Part shown: positions 20,694 to 28,461 of the stretch, in pieces
Layout: each line of letters starts with the position of its first letter
Position numbering within the stretch: the first letter of the stretch is position 1
IMG/VR virus record: IMGVR_UViG_3300012924_000021
Location: 1-29,521 of that record
DNA length: 29,521 bases
From: a virus
Direction: 5' to 3' (one strand)
Position numbers and translations under genes: made by a program
Notes under the pieces: generated by a model
The model's input: only the letters and a program-made list of their open reading frames with translations
Databases searched by the model: none
Told to the model about the DNA's origin: nothing

Positions 20694-20938
20694 CAGCGGT
20701 CGATATCGGGTAGGTCACCCAACTCTGCCGACGTTCCGCTCAGCACCTGGGCCCACATCTCCGCAACCCGGAAATGCTCCTTAGCGAGTTCCTGATGGCG
20801 CATCGCCTCGTTGGTGTGCTCCTTTACGTACCCCATGGCGCGCTCGAGCACCTCGCTGATAGCTTCGTTGTTCGCACCAACCATGTCAATGTTGCTGGAT
20901 CGAACCGGAGAATCGCTCTTCGCCTTAGCATATTCCAT
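20693..20938 (-). CDS. Small hypothetical protein, 81 aa
   Basis: The ATG at 20938 (MEYAKAKSDS) follows AGGAGATCTGAT in the end of the upstream gene; the longer frame to 21115 is a shadow. The protein is helical (NEAISEVLERAMGYVKEHTN; MRHQELAKEHFRVAEMWAQV), acidic and coupled by TGATG to the Sak4 gene. It may be an accessory of the recombinase, but no motif shows this. Confidence 0.65.
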   Translation of the reverse strand: MEYAKAKSDSPVRSSNIDMVGANNEAISEVLERAMGYVKEHTNEAMRHQELAKEHFRVAEMWAQVLSGTSAELGDLPDIDR

Positions 20939-20939
20939 A

Positions 20940-21164
20940 TCAGATCTCCTCATATCGGATGGTGCGGTAGACGTCCAGGATGACAAGGTTCCGAGCCTCG
21001 AGGCCTTCCCAGTCTTCGAGAATCTCCTTCTTCGCCTTCGACAAGGCCCGGTTCGCGGAAGTCGAGTTGACCTCGACCTTCTCTTCTCCACGCTTCGCGG
21101 GCGTGAGATGGGCATCCTCGGGCGACTGATATACGACCGTGAACAGCCAGTTCTTATTCGCCAT
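20940..21164 (-). CDS. Small hypothetical protein, 74 aa
   Basis: AGGAGCAAGT precedes the ATG at 21164. The product reads as beta strand (NWLFTVVYQSPED), a basic loop, a helix (ANRALSKAKKEILEDWEGLE) and a beta strand (LVILDVYRTIR), a compact alpha/beta fold. It lies between the Cas4-like nuclease and the Sak4 pair. The family is not recognised. Confidence 0.65.
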   Translation of the reverse strand: MANKNWLFTVVYQSPEDAHLTPAKRGEEKVEVNSTSANRALSKAKKEILEDWEGLEARNLVILDVYRTIRYEEI

Positions 21165-21172
21165 ACTTGCTC

Positions 21173-22171
21173 CTATGTAGCTGCGGTTTTCCGCAGGTGG
21201 TCCGCGTACGGGTTTTGTACTCGGAAGACCATGTTTTTGAACTCGTCGGCATCCTCAGGGTTGCTCTCGTGCAGGAGGCACATCTCGTAGAAGTCGCAGT
21301 CCCACGAGCAATCCCTTGTTGGGTTTTTCCACAGCTCCCGATCGCCACGTCGAAAGTCATTCATCGACTCTACTTCTTCCGCGATGCGGCGCAACTGCGT
21401 TTGTTGCTCGCTCCGAGAACGGGTAATTGGCAGTCGAACGAATAGCGGGGAGGGCTGGCTCTTCGAGATCGTGCCGTCTTTGTTCAAGCTCTGCCCCTTC
21501 TCGTTCGTCGGCCGATCGTCTTTCTTGCCCTTGCGCAGGAAGTTGTAGGTGATCTCTTCTATGGTTTCGTTCGGTCCAATCAACCCTTGTTCGCGACAGG
21601 TGTGCGTAGCGACCGTAACGTATGTGCCGCCCTGTTCGTCTAGCTCGAGATGCCCGGTGTAGATCGCGGCGGCCGTCTTATGCTCCATCAGCTTCGGCCG
21701 ATTGCCATCGTCCAGGTCGCGATACACCCCGTCAAACGTGCCGAACAAGCGGACAACCGGCTTGCCGTTGTGGTCCGGAACGAGCACTTCGAACCGCTGC
21801 TCGGGTGCGATAACGTCCCAAGACCGATCGCGTCCCCAGTGGTCGAGGTAGTTCGTGAGCAACTCTTCGCCAAACGTCGCGGCATCCTCATATTTTGCCG
21901 GATCGTATTCCTTCGCGTACTCGGTTTTGATAAATTTGATGTCGTCCTTCGCGAACTTCCGCCACGTCTTTCGCGGGTCGACACCACGCTTCATCCCGGG
22001 AATGTACCAGAGTGCCAAGGCAAGGTGCATCCCCTCGCCGAACCACAATTTATCGTTCGGCGGCCCCTGCTTCTTCAGGCCCTCCCGCCACCCCCACCAC
22101 CACCTCTGGGGGCACCTTTTGAAGTCCTTGCGTTCGGAATTCCGAAGCATCGGGATCCGTTGTGCTACCAT
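21173..22171 (-). CDS. Cas4/RecB-like PD-(D/E)xK exonuclease, 332 aa
   Basis: The nuclease core has FGTFDGVY (D147) and PKLMEHKTAA (E163 and K165), then the downstream YTGHLELDEQGGTYV block, with H49 in an N-terminal helix. Four cysteines, C20 (KRCPQRW) and C288, C292 and C298 (CSWDCDFYEMC), are placed as in the [4Fe-4S] cluster of Cas4/AddB-type exonucleases. It should resect DNA ends to ssDNA for Sak4. The start used is the ATG at 22171; it has no Shine-Dalgarno but TAAAAT ends 6 nt upstream, so it may be leaderless. An ATG at residue 8 is an alternative. Confidence 0.85.
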   Translation of the reverse strand: MVAQRIPMLRNSERKDFKRCPQRWWWGWREGLKKQGPPNDKLWFGEGMHLALALWYIPGMKRGVDPRKTWRKFAKDDIKFIKTEYAKEYDPAKYEDAATFGEELLTNYLDHWGRDRSWDVIAPEQRFEVLVPDHNGKPVVRLFGTFDGVYRDLDDGNRPKLMEHKTAAAIYTGHLELDEQGGTYVTVATHTCREQGLIGPNETIEEITYNFLRKGKKDDRPTNEKGQSLNKDGTISKSQPSPLFVRLPITRSRSEQQTQLRRIAEEVESMNDFRRGDRELWKNPTRDCSWDCDFYEMCLLHESNPEDADEFKNMVFRVQNPYADHLRKTAAT

Positions 22172-22359
22172 GGCGAGATTTTACGAGTCAACAAATAAAG
22201 CTTCACTATGGTTTCCCTCCGTTGAAAACCGTTCTGGAGGAAGCTCCCGCGTAGGCAGCGGACCAAACCTCGGGAGCCTCCACCACAACGGCCGGACCAC
22301 CGGTATGTAGCCCGGACGTCGTGAATGGTGCTTACAGGCGCACCAGCCTGTCGGAAAGT
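22172..22359 (-). promoter_or_regulatory. Intergenic region with long stem-loop and possible leaderless promoter
   Basis: GGAG and GCTCCCG (22236-22249) pair with CGGGAGC and CTCC (22271-22281), a strong hairpin with no T-run. Near 22178-22183 on the minus strand TAAAAT lies 6 nt before the nuclease ATG, suggesting a leaderless start, but the -35 is unclear. A small hairpin (ACAGGC/GCCTGT) follows the stop of the AT-hook gene. Confidence 0.45.
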
Positions 22360-23019
22360 CTAGAACGCGGCTTCGCCATCTCGCCGCGCTGCCCGACGAG
22401 TCGGCTTCGGCGCCTCATCCGTCGTGGGATCGGTGGCCTTTACCGGGGTACTCCGCTTGCGGATCGGGGTAACGGACGCGGACTCGGCCGCCTCAACACC
22501 GTCAACGCCTCCCGCTCCAGCCGTCTTGCGCGGCCGACCGCGACGCGGCTTAGCGGGCTCGGTAACTGCCTCTGCGACCGGAGCGGCCGTACGGCGCCCC
22601 CGACGCTTCGGCGCCTCGACAGGAGCCTCCTCGGCTACCTGCGCGGCTGCCTTTCGCCCACGGCGAGCCGGCTTCGGCTCCTCGTCGTCGTCGGCCGCAG
22701 GCTTCGGCAGCCGTCCACGCGCTGCCGCCCCGACGCGCTCACGCTCGGCCCGTCGCTCTGCCTTCTCGGCTTCGCGTGCCTCGGCCGCCTCGCGAGCGAC
22801 CTCGAGTCGAGCCTGGTTCTCCTCGGACGCCTGGTGGTGGCTGCGGAGCGCGACCGTCAGCTCCACGCCACGCTCGAACGCCTCCTCCGGGGTGCTATCG
22901 CTCGGGTCGAAACCCGTCTTCTCGAGGATCCACTCCGTGATGTGCTCCATCAGCGTCGTAGGTTCCTTGTCGAGGTACTTCGCGTACTCCGGGTCGACCT
23001 TGCTACTCTTCGTTGCCAT
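22360..23019 (-). CDS. AT-hook/histone-like DNA-binding protein, 219 aa
   Basis: The N-terminal ~70 residues are a folded-looking domain (EYAKYLDKEPTTLMEHITEW) followed by a helical charged stretch (ARLEVAREAAEAREAEKAER). The second half is Ala/Pro/Lys/Arg-rich with repeated AT-hook-like cores: ARRGRKAAA, KRRGRRTAA and RRGRPRKT. Such tails bind the minor groove of AT-rich DNA. The AGGAGGAAG ribosome site precedes the ATG. A nucleoid-like role in the phage genome or its origin is plausible; no enzyme motif is visible. Confidence 0.6.
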   Translation of the reverse strand: MATKSSKVDPEYAKYLDKEPTTLMEHITEWILEKTGFDPSDSTPEEAFERGVELTVALRSHHQASEENQARLEVAREAAEAREAEKAERRAERERVGAAARGRLPKPAADDDEEPKPARRGRKAAAQVAEEAPVEAPKRRGRRTAAPVAEAVTEPAKPRRGRPRKTAGAGGVDGVEAAESASVTPIRKRSTPVKATDPTTDEAPKPTRRAARRDGEAAF

Positions 23020-23077
23020 GTCGGAACTTCCTCCTAGTTGGTAAGTCTGTTCGCAACCTTACTCTGATAGATGCTGG

Positions 23078-23094
23078 TGCCGCAATTAGCGGCA
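23078..23094. terminator. Small perfect hairpin between genes
   Basis: TGCCGC-AATTA-GCGGCA (23078-23094) lies just after the stop of the 112-aa membrane protein. There is no T-run. It could be a weak terminator or pause site. Confidence 0.4.
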
Positions 23095-23433
23095 TTACCC
23101 CTTGCTGGTAAATCGTGCCTTGGAGACTCGGGCACTCGGGCCAGCGTCCTCGCGGGGCTCCGACGTACGTCGGGCGTTACGCAATTCCTCGCGTCGACGC
23201 GCGAGCCAACCTGCGTTGCAAAGTTCCCAACCCTGAGTAGCCCCGCTTTCGTGCCCGCGCCGATAGGCCTTGCGGTACATCCCGAGCAGGTAGCTCCGCA
23301 GATAGGCCCGAATACAGATACCCGCGATAGCGCAGAGGCAGCCCAACACGAAAAGTCCGCCAAATACCAAAGCGTCCATAGACCAGGATGCCTGCTCAGC
23401 AGTACCCACTACTTCCCAAAATATCTCGCTCAT
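23095..23433 (-). CDS. Membrane protein with basic tail, 112 aa
   Basis: One membrane helix (DALVFGGLFVLGCLCAIAGI) follows a short N-terminus, and the rest is basic (LRSYLLGMYRKAYRRGHESG; ELRNARRTSEPRED). Topology is probably N-out, C-in with a cationic tail that could touch DNA or lipid. Its ATG overlaps the TGA of the SNF2 gene (ATGA). No family is recognised. Confidence 0.6.
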   Translation of the reverse strand: MSEIFWEVVGTAEQASWSMDALVFGGLFVLGCLCAIAGICIRAYLRSYLLGMYRKAYRRGHESGATQGWELCNAGWLARRREELRNARRTSEPREDAGPSARVSKARFTSKG

Positions 23434-25379
23434 GATCCTACCAACCTTTTCGCGTATTCGACGCCCCTGCGGCCATCGAGAAATTTACGTTGGATGTTGT
23501 CGCGACCTTCAGCTGTCACGGCGATGTGCTCTTCGATCGTGCCGACGCTGTACAGGTAGAAAATCGTAGCCTGGTGGTCTGTGCGGGAGACGCGGTGGAT
23601 CCGGTCCTCGACCTGCGTATCGTCGTCGGGAATCCAGGTTCTGTCAAGTACAACCAGGTCGTCCGCTGCATCCAGGGTGATCGATACGCCACCAGCCTTC
23701 GTGTTCAGGAAGAACACACGCGGTCCGCCCTCGCCCTGAAACTCGGCAATCTGCCTTGTCCGGTCACGAGCCTTCGTCTCGCCAGTCAGGATGTGGCTCG
23801 CAACGCCTCGCTTCGTCAGCTCGGCACGGAACATGTTCAAGACTGACGTGTACTTCGACGAGATAACGACCTTCTTATCTCCCCAGGCATCTCCAAGGAT
23901 CCCGCGCTCTGGGAGGAACTTCTCCACCAGCCAGTTAAATTTGTTGCTCGGCAACGTCGGGACGAATTCGCCGTTTGCAAGCTTCGCGGAAGACACCGAC
24001 AATTGCATGAGCCGAGTCATCTCAGAGAGCAAGCCATTCCCCATGAGCGTGCCGCCCTCGAGCTGTGCTGCCGCGTTCGCACGCATCGCGTGGTAGGCCT
24101 TCGCCTGCGCGGGATCCATGTCGAGCCACACCCCGACAGGGCTGTCCTCGTCGTCCGGATCGTGGGGCGTGCCCGCGTACAGCTTCGGCGGCAAGTCCTT
24201 CGCGACCTCGCCCTTCGTTCGGCGCAGCATAACGGAATCGAGTTCTTTGCCCCAATCCTCTTCCATCTCAGGCTTTATATCGCCGATCGTCCGGCCGAAG
24301 CCATTCGATTCGATGTCGAAGAACTTCTCGGCCCATCGCCAATATCCGGTGTAGATCTCGGGCCGCAACCAGTTCAACGTGCCCCAGAAGTTCTGAGGTT
24401 TTCCGCGCCAGGGGGTCCCGGACAACGCGAGCCGCAAGCCGTCTTCGGCGAGCTTGAGCATGCCGAAACCGACGCGTGTCTGGCTCTGCTTCTGCTTTCG
24501 GCTCTTCGTCGTGACGATCGCCTTGTGTGACTCGTCCAGCACGATAGCCTGCCAATTCGGCTCGAACAGACCCGGGTAGCTCGGCTCGGCAACCTGCTTA
24601 TGCCGCCCCGCGTACAGGCACCCGACGTACTCCCCATCGCACGGATCCCCGTCCCCTCGCCCTATGAGGGTTTTCATTTCCTTATCGGTCGGCCCCGGAC
24701 AATGCGCGGAAAACTTCACGCGCAACATTTCGATATTGCCGATCAACCAGGTCCGGCGGTCGGTCGGGATGTGAGCAAGGGATTCGAGCGTGGCGAGCCG
24801 CTGCTTACGATCTCCAACGCACGGCAGGATGTTGTCGTTCGGCAGCCAGCGAGCGATCTCGCGGGCCCAGGTCGAGTCGATCGCGACGGACGGGCAGAGC
24901 ACAAACACGACGCCCGTTTCGATGCCGGCTTCGACTACCGCGCCGAACGTCTCGAGTGTCTTGCCGAGCCCCGGGTCGTCTCCATTAAGCCAGTAACGAG
25001 ATTTCGCCGCTACGGCTGCCTGCACCTTTTGGTAGGGGCGGTTTTCGAACGCGGCCCATAGCCGGGGCTCCTGCGTCCGTACGCGCGGGCAATCGACCTC
25101 GCCAGACCCGAGGGCGCTCGCGATCTCGTCGGCCCGCACACGCTCGTTCCGAGCCCACTGCCACAGCTCCGGGCCGATCTCGAGCGCCGTGCCGAACACC
25201 TCTCGCAGCTCGACACAGGTCGAGTACTCGAGCGGGTAGCTCCAGAGCTTCTTAGCCGAAGACCAGGAAGCCCCGGACACCTTTTTGCACAGGCGCGGGA
25301 TGTCGGGCGAATAGGGCGTGCGCAAGTAGATACGGTTCCGCTTGCCGCTGTCGCTACGTTCAACCTGGACCTTGCGCAC
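23430..25379 (-). CDS. SNF2-family helicase/ATPase, 649 aa
   Basis: An SF2 double-RecA motor is clear: motif I DDPGLGKT (residues 134-141), motif II LDESH (D282), motif III LSGTP, and motif VI QVEDRIHRVSRT near the C-terminus. Residues 14-65 (RIYLRTPYSPDIPRLCKKVS and following) resemble the HARP-like domain found in front of SNF2 motors of the SMARCAL1 type, which remodel forked DNA. GTG start behind GGGAGGCGAC. It is the first gene downstream of the promoter at 25411-25439. In phages such proteins support replication restart and recombination together with Sak4 and resolvases. Confidence 0.88.
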   Translation of the reverse strand: MRKVQVERSDSGKRNRIYLRTPYSPDIPRLCKKVSGASWSSAKKLWSYPLEYSTCVELREVFGTALEIGPELWQWARNERVRADEIASALGSGEVDCPRVRTQEPRLWAAFENRPYQKVQAAVAAKSRYWLNGDDPGLGKTLETFGAVVEAGIETGVVFVLCPSVAIDSTWAREIARWLPNDNILPCVGDRKQRLATLESLAHIPTDRRTWLIGNIEMLRVKFSAHCPGPTDKEMKTLIGRGDGDPCDGEYVGCLYAGRHKQVAEPSYPGLFEPNWQAIVLDESHKAIVTTKSRKQKQSQTRVGFGMLKLAEDGLRLALSGTPWRGKPQNFWGTLNWLRPEIYTGYWRWAEKFFDIESNGFGRTIGDIKPEMEEDWGKELDSVMLRRTKGEVAKDLPPKLYAGTPHDPDDEDSPVGVWLDMDPAQAKAYHAMRANAAAQLEGGTLMGNGLLSEMTRLMQLSVSSAKLANGEFVPTLPSNKFNWLVEKFLPERGILGDAWGDKKVVISSKYTSVLNMFRAELTKRGVASHILTGETKARDRTRQIAEFQGEGGPRVFFLNTKAGGVSITLDAADDLVVLDRTWIPDDDTQVEDRIHRVSRTDHQATIFYLYSVGTIEEHIAVTAEGRDNIQRKFLDGRRGVEYAKRLVGS

Positions 25380-25410
25380 GTCGCCTCCCTCAGAACTTCA
25401 CTCGGCCGCC

Positions 25411-25439
25411 AGCCTACTCCAACTTGGAGAAATTGGCAA
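25411..25439 (-). promoter_or_regulatory. Promoter upstream of the SNF2 gene
   Basis: Minus strand: TTGCCA (25439-25434), 17-nt spacer, TAGGCT (25416-25411) continuing as GGCG. The spacer contains the palindrome CTCCAA-N-TTGGAG, a possible operator. The predicted start is near 25404, about 25 nt before the GTG. Confidence 0.7.
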
Positions 25440-25447
25440 ATCTGGAG

Positions 25448-25636
25448 TTACGCCTGGTCGGGACCGAACAAGCTTTCCAGGTCGGAACCGATCTCCGGTC
25501 GACGTGGCTTCCGTGCCTGTTCGTCCCGAACGACAGCCATCACCAGAGTGGTAACCGCAGCTACGATCGCTGCACCCCCGAATCCAACAGCAAGAATCCA
25601 AGCTAATACCACAAAGACATTTTTCATATTTTCCAT
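25448..25636 (-). CDS. Small membrane protein, 62 aa
   Basis: I start at the ATG at 25636 (MENMKNVFVV), two bases after the previous stop. Residues ~5-40 form a long membrane helix region (FVVLAWILAVGFGGAAIVAA and on), then a basic/acidic tail (RDEQARKPRRPE). Function unknown. Confidence 0.55.
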   Translation of the reverse strand: MENMKNVFVVLAWILAVGFGGAAIVAAVTTLVMAVVRDEQARKPRRPEIGSDLESLFGPDQA

Positions 25637-25638
25637 TA

Positions 25639-25812
25639 TCAGCATCCCATGTCTTGGAGTTGCTTCATAGTGAATGAACGGGCGTGCATCCGCTCGCAAT
25701 CCTGAACGGTCGGCCCATGCGGATTTTCATGTTCAGCCCAAACTCCTACGCCAATTAAAATGACGATAAGCAGTAAGGGGCTAAACATCACTTTCATTGC
25801 CTTCTTCATCAT
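25639..25812 (-). CDS. Small secreted or membrane-anchored protein, 57 aa
   Basis: ATG ATG AAG AAG at 25812 overlaps the stop of the upstream gene (ATGA) behind AGGTGAA. The N-terminus MMKKAMKVMFSPLLLIVILI is a positively charged leader followed by a hydrophobic core (IGVGVWA), like a signal anchor; no Ala-x-Ala site is certain. The rest has two cysteines (QDCERMH...DMGC), one at the very C-terminus. I infer an exported small protein, possibly disulfide-bearing. Confidence 0.6.
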   Translation of the reverse strand: MMKKAMKVMFSPLLLIVILIGVGVWAEHENPHGPTVQDCERMHARSFTMKQLQDMGC

Positions 25813-26615
25813 TTCACCTGCACCAAATCTTCTAGGGCGACAGAGCGGAAACCCTCGGGCGAGATAAAAGTGAGGATGGCCCTGCCGGCATTTCCAGTTT
25901 CGATCTTGTTGTGCTTGACTCCCGCGACGCGAGTCGTCTCGTAACTCTCAGAGATGTTGTTCCACCAAGTCAAACGTCTCCCGCGCACTGCGTTGAGGAT
26001 CTCGTCGTCATACGCCTCCTCAATATCGAATGGCAACTTGACCTTCAGGGTACGTCGCACAGGCTCGGCTCGTTTCACCTGTCGCGTCTCTACCGCCACG
26101 GTTGGTTTTACATCTGGTCCAGGGGCCGGCTGCTCGAGCATACGTCGCGCGTCCGACTCGTTGCGCAAGTTCCGAAACATGCCGCCGTCGGTGCCATACT
26201 GCGGAACATGCAGGATCCGTTTGCCTTCCCAAACGATCTCGATAACCTCTGTGTCGCGCATCGCCTTGACGATTACCGCGCCGTCTGCCTCTTCGAACTC
26301 GACGTCCCAACCTGCTTGCTCGGCCGTGTCCATGAACGCGTCGGCGCGCTCGTTCCCGCTTGCCTCGCTTGCTTCCTCGAGCAGGGGTTCGGCACAGTCG
26401 CGGAAGACCGTAATCTCCGCGAAGGTGTCGAGTTCCTCTTCGGTAATGGGTTGGTCTCCGAGGAACTCCTCCCAGATTGCCGTGAGCGCGTCGTCCTCGT
26501 CCTCCACGTCGATCTCGAACACAAGGCCAGCCTTGACCTGGGACCGGAGCCCCTCACATCCCGGAGCGTGCACATGGACGGTCCCCTCGGCCATCTCCAC
26601 GTAGTGCAGGATCAT
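25809..26615 (-). CDS. Hypothetical two-part protein, 268 aa
   Basis: The ATG at 26615 overlaps the upstream TGA (ATGA). The N-terminal ~110 residues are acidic (VEDEDDALTAIWEEFLGDQP; EELDTFAEITVF). The C-terminal ~75 residues read as a small beta-rich domain (RRLTWWNNISESYETTRVAG; AILTFISPEGFRSVALEDLV), possibly nucleic-acid-binding, joined by a Pro/basic linker. No catalytic motif is visible. The family is not recognised. Confidence 0.6.
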   Translation of the reverse strand: MILHYVEMAEGTVHVHAPGCEGLRSQVKAGLVFEIDVEDEDDALTAIWEEFLGDQPITEEELDTFAEITVFRDCAEPLLEEASEASGNERADAFMDTAEQAGWDVEFEEADGAVIVKAMRDTEVIEIVWEGKRILHVPQYGTDGGMFRNLRNESDARRMLEQPAPGPDVKPTVAVETRQVKRAEPVRRTLKVKLPFDIEEAYDDEILNAVRGRRLTWWNNISESYETTRVAGVKHNKIETGNAGRAILTFISPEGFRSVALEDLVQVK

Positions 26616-26887
26616 TCCGCACCATCTTCCCAGCGCTGCATGGCCTGCTCCCGGATCTTCGGCACATCGGGCGCATAGGGGTCCGTTATCACGGCGATAG
26701 CGTACGCGACGCCTTGTGCCTGCCCGCGTAGCTCGCCGTATGCCATCTGCTCGTCCGCTATCTCCTGTAGCTCTCCTGACATCCGCGTGTCGGGAACAGA
26801 AGGCCGTCCGTCTTCGCTCATGATCTGGTCGACGATCGAGTCGAGTTCCTCCCAGAGCATCTCCAGGAGGCTACGTCCGGCGGTCAC
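26612..26887 (-). CDS. Hypothetical protein, 91 aa, GTG start
   Basis: The GTG at 26887 follows GGAGAGGAAGA and overlaps the TGA of the tiny membrane protein (GTGA), so the longer frame beginning with TTG at 26917 is unlikely. The sequence is helical and acidic (LLEMLWEELDSIVDQIMSED; AYGELRGQAQGVAYAIAVIT). Family not recognised. Confidence 0.6.
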   Translation of the reverse strand: MTAGRSLLEMLWEELDSIVDQIMSEDGRPSVPDTRMSGELQEIADEQMAYGELRGQAQGVAYAIAVITDPYAPDVPKIREQAMQRWEDGAE

Positions 26888-26982
26888 TCTTCCTCTCCGT
26901 TTCCCCCGGGCCAACAAATCACAGCGATGAGAGCGACGATCACGACGACAACGATCCAGAAGGCCAGTTCATATCCGTTCAT
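26884..26982 (-). CDS. Tiny membrane protein, 32 aa
   Basis: ATG at 26982 behind GGAGCAATCTC. MNGYELAFWIVVVVIVALIA continues VICWPGG and ends in a Glu-rich tail. The product is one membrane helix with an acidic C-terminus. The ATG overlaps the TGA of the preceding 33-aa protein, so the pair is translated together. Confidence 0.65.
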   Translation of the reverse strand: MNGYELAFWIVVVVIVALIAVICWPGGNGEEE

Positions 26983-27080
26983 GAGATTGCTCCAAAGTAT
27001 CCGAGGACGAAGAACAGGAAGGTTGCGATTGAGAGAAGAAGAACGAGACCCCGACCGACGAGAACGAACAAATTGAACAC
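26979..27080 (-). CDS. Tiny membrane protein, 33 aa, GTG start
   Basis: GTG at 27080 directly after GGGGAGAGTAA. MFNLFVLVGRGLVLLLSIAT then FLFFVLGYFGAIS is one long hydrophobic stretch. It is coupled (ATGA) to the 32-aa membrane protein. Such paired membrane microproteins resemble holin/antiholin or small phage regulators, but size alone does not decide this. Confidence 0.6.
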   Translation of the reverse strand: MFNLFVLVGRGLVLLLSIATFLFFVLGYFGAIS

Positions 27081-27359
27081 TTACTCTCCCCTTTGGACCT
27101 TTTCGATTTCTTCGAGCAGGAGCTTGCCGAGCCGACTCGTCGTGGGGGTGATGAATAATCCTACGTGAATAATCCTAGGCAATCCTTGGAATTCTTTATC
27201 TCCATCCTTGGTAACCTCATACTTAACTACTTCGCGTTCGGGATGCTGTTCATCCTGAACGAGACAGGCCCCTACGATCCTAAGGTCCAAATCCGTAAAT
27301 TCTTCCTCGGGTATCGCATCTGCCCAACCTAGATATCCCAAATCATGATCATCGGTCAT
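27081..27359 (-). CDS. Hypothetical protein, 92 aa
   Basis: ATG at 27359 overlaps the upstream TGA (ATGA). The product is acidic, alpha/beta (DLRIVGACLVQDEQ; EVVKYEVTKDGDKEF) and ends in an amphipathic helix (RLGKLLLEEIEKVQR). Its TAA is followed one base later by the GTG of the tiny membrane protein. No family recognised. Confidence 0.6.
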   Translation of the reverse strand: MTDDHDLGYLGWADAIPEEEFTDLDLRIVGACLVQDEQHPEREVVKYEVTKDGDKEFQGLPRIIHVGLFITPTTSRLGKLLLEEIEKVQRGE

Positions 27360-28381
27360 GAGATCTCCTTCTTCGTACTATCAGCGTTGACCTTCGTGGC
27401 TCCGAGGTCGACCTGCTGGGCCGCTGCACTTCCGGCGGCACGTCCGACGGCATCCTGTCGCTTCGCCTGCTCGCGCTCCCAACGAGCATGACTCTGCTTG
27501 CGCTCGCGCTGTTCCGCACGCTCCTGTGCGGCTCGCTGGGCTGGTGTCATATTGTCCAGCTTCGCCTGTTGCTCGGCCCGGTACTTCGCGAGAGCTTCGG
27601 CGGACATCGGGCGCAGGTGCGGGAACAGCTCGTAGTAGGCATCGCTCACGTCGGAGAACCGGTCCCGAAGCGCAACCGCGCTACCGGCCGTCTTCGAGAC
27701 GACGTCTTCCGCCGCGCGGCGCTGGATTTCGAGACGGTAGCGAATCGTGCGCTGGAAACCCTCGGCGTAGGCGGCACGGTAGGCCGCGTGCCGTTGGGTG
27801 TGGGGAACGGGCTCGACCCCTTCGAGCTTGCATTGCCGCCGATACGCGGCCTTCAACTTGCCGTCGTTCGACTTGCAGGGGAAGTCGTGCGCGTTCGCCT
27901 GGGTCGCGATGTCGTCCCACTTCCAGCCGGCTTCCTTAAGGATCTTGATGTTCTCGTCGGCCGGTCGACTCGCATCCCAGGACGGGTCGAGCTTCGAGAC
28001 GAAAGCGAGGTAGGCAGAGGTCCAGAGCATCCGAACGTATTCGACGTCAACCGGGAAGCCGACGACCGTTGCCTTGCCACCCCAGGCGCGGACAACCGTC
28101 TTGCAGCGCGCGTGCTGCGTGATGCTGGAGATCAGGAGGAACAGGTCGTCTTCGAAGACGTGCTCGGAGGGGAACACGATGTCGATCGAAATCGGGACCT
28201 CGCGCTCGTTCTTCGGCCTGTGCGACTCGAGAAGAGCAGCGTCGATCGCGTACTTCACCATCATCTTGTCTGCGAGCGCTAGTGCGGCGTCTGCGCTGCC
28301 GTGCTCCCCATGCCTGCGGAAGTCTTCGGCTTTCCCGACGAGGTTCGAGACCTTGTCGAGGATGTGCTGGGGTGTGTCCAT
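27356..28381 (-). CDS. DUF2786-containing protein, 341 aa
   Basis: The N-terminal ~50 residues (ILDKVSNLVGKAEDFRRHGE; ADAALALADKMMVKYAID) match the DUF2786 pattern of a helical domain found in actinobacterial and phage proteins of unknown function. The middle is alpha/beta with a Trp/Asp-rich block; the last ~80 residues are a long charged helix (AQRAAQERAEQRERKQSHAR). A weak ribosome site (GAAGGG) precedes the ATG. A GC-rich hairpin (28408-28445) lies just upstream. Function unknown; a coiled-coil scaffold or DNA-associated role is possible. Confidence 0.7.
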   Translation of the reverse strand: MDTPQHILDKVSNLVGKAEDFRRHGEHGSADAALALADKMMVKYAIDAALLESHRPKNEREVPISIDIVFPSEHVFEDDLFLLISSITQHARCKTVVRAWGGKATVVGFPVDVEYVRMLWTSAYLAFVSKLDPSWDASRPADENIKILKEAGWKWDDIATQANAHDFPCKSNDGKLKAAYRRQCKLEGVEPVPHTQRHAAYRAAYAEGFQRTIRYRLEIQRRAAEDVVSKTAGSAVALRDRFSDVSDAYYELFPHLRPMSAEALAKYRAEQQAKLDNMTPAQRAAQERAEQRERKQSHARWEREQAKRQDAVGRAAGSAAAQQVDLGATKVNADSTKKEIS

Positions 28382-28407
28382 GGGGTTATACCCTTCTAGC
28401 GGAGGAG

Positions 28408-28445
28408 GGGAGCCGGTCCGATGTCGGGCGACGAGACCGGCTCCC
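28408..28445. repeat. Perfect 11-bp inverted repeat upstream of the DUF2786 gene
   Basis: GGGAGCCGGTC (28408-28418) pairs with 28435-28445; the loop holds an inner GTCG/CGAC pair. No T-run follows. It could end transcription from the HNH gene without U-tract (I-shaped terminator) or shape the leader of the DUF2786 mRNA. Confidence 0.6.
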
Positions 28446-28461
28446 GCGAGCAGTGTAGCGC

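Noticed and set aside
22360-23044. Long plus-strand frames (206 and 238 aa) opposite the AT-hook gene
   Set aside because: They are shadows of GC-rich, low-complexity coding DNA; no ribosome site and the minus-strand gene has AGGAGG plus AT-hook motifs.
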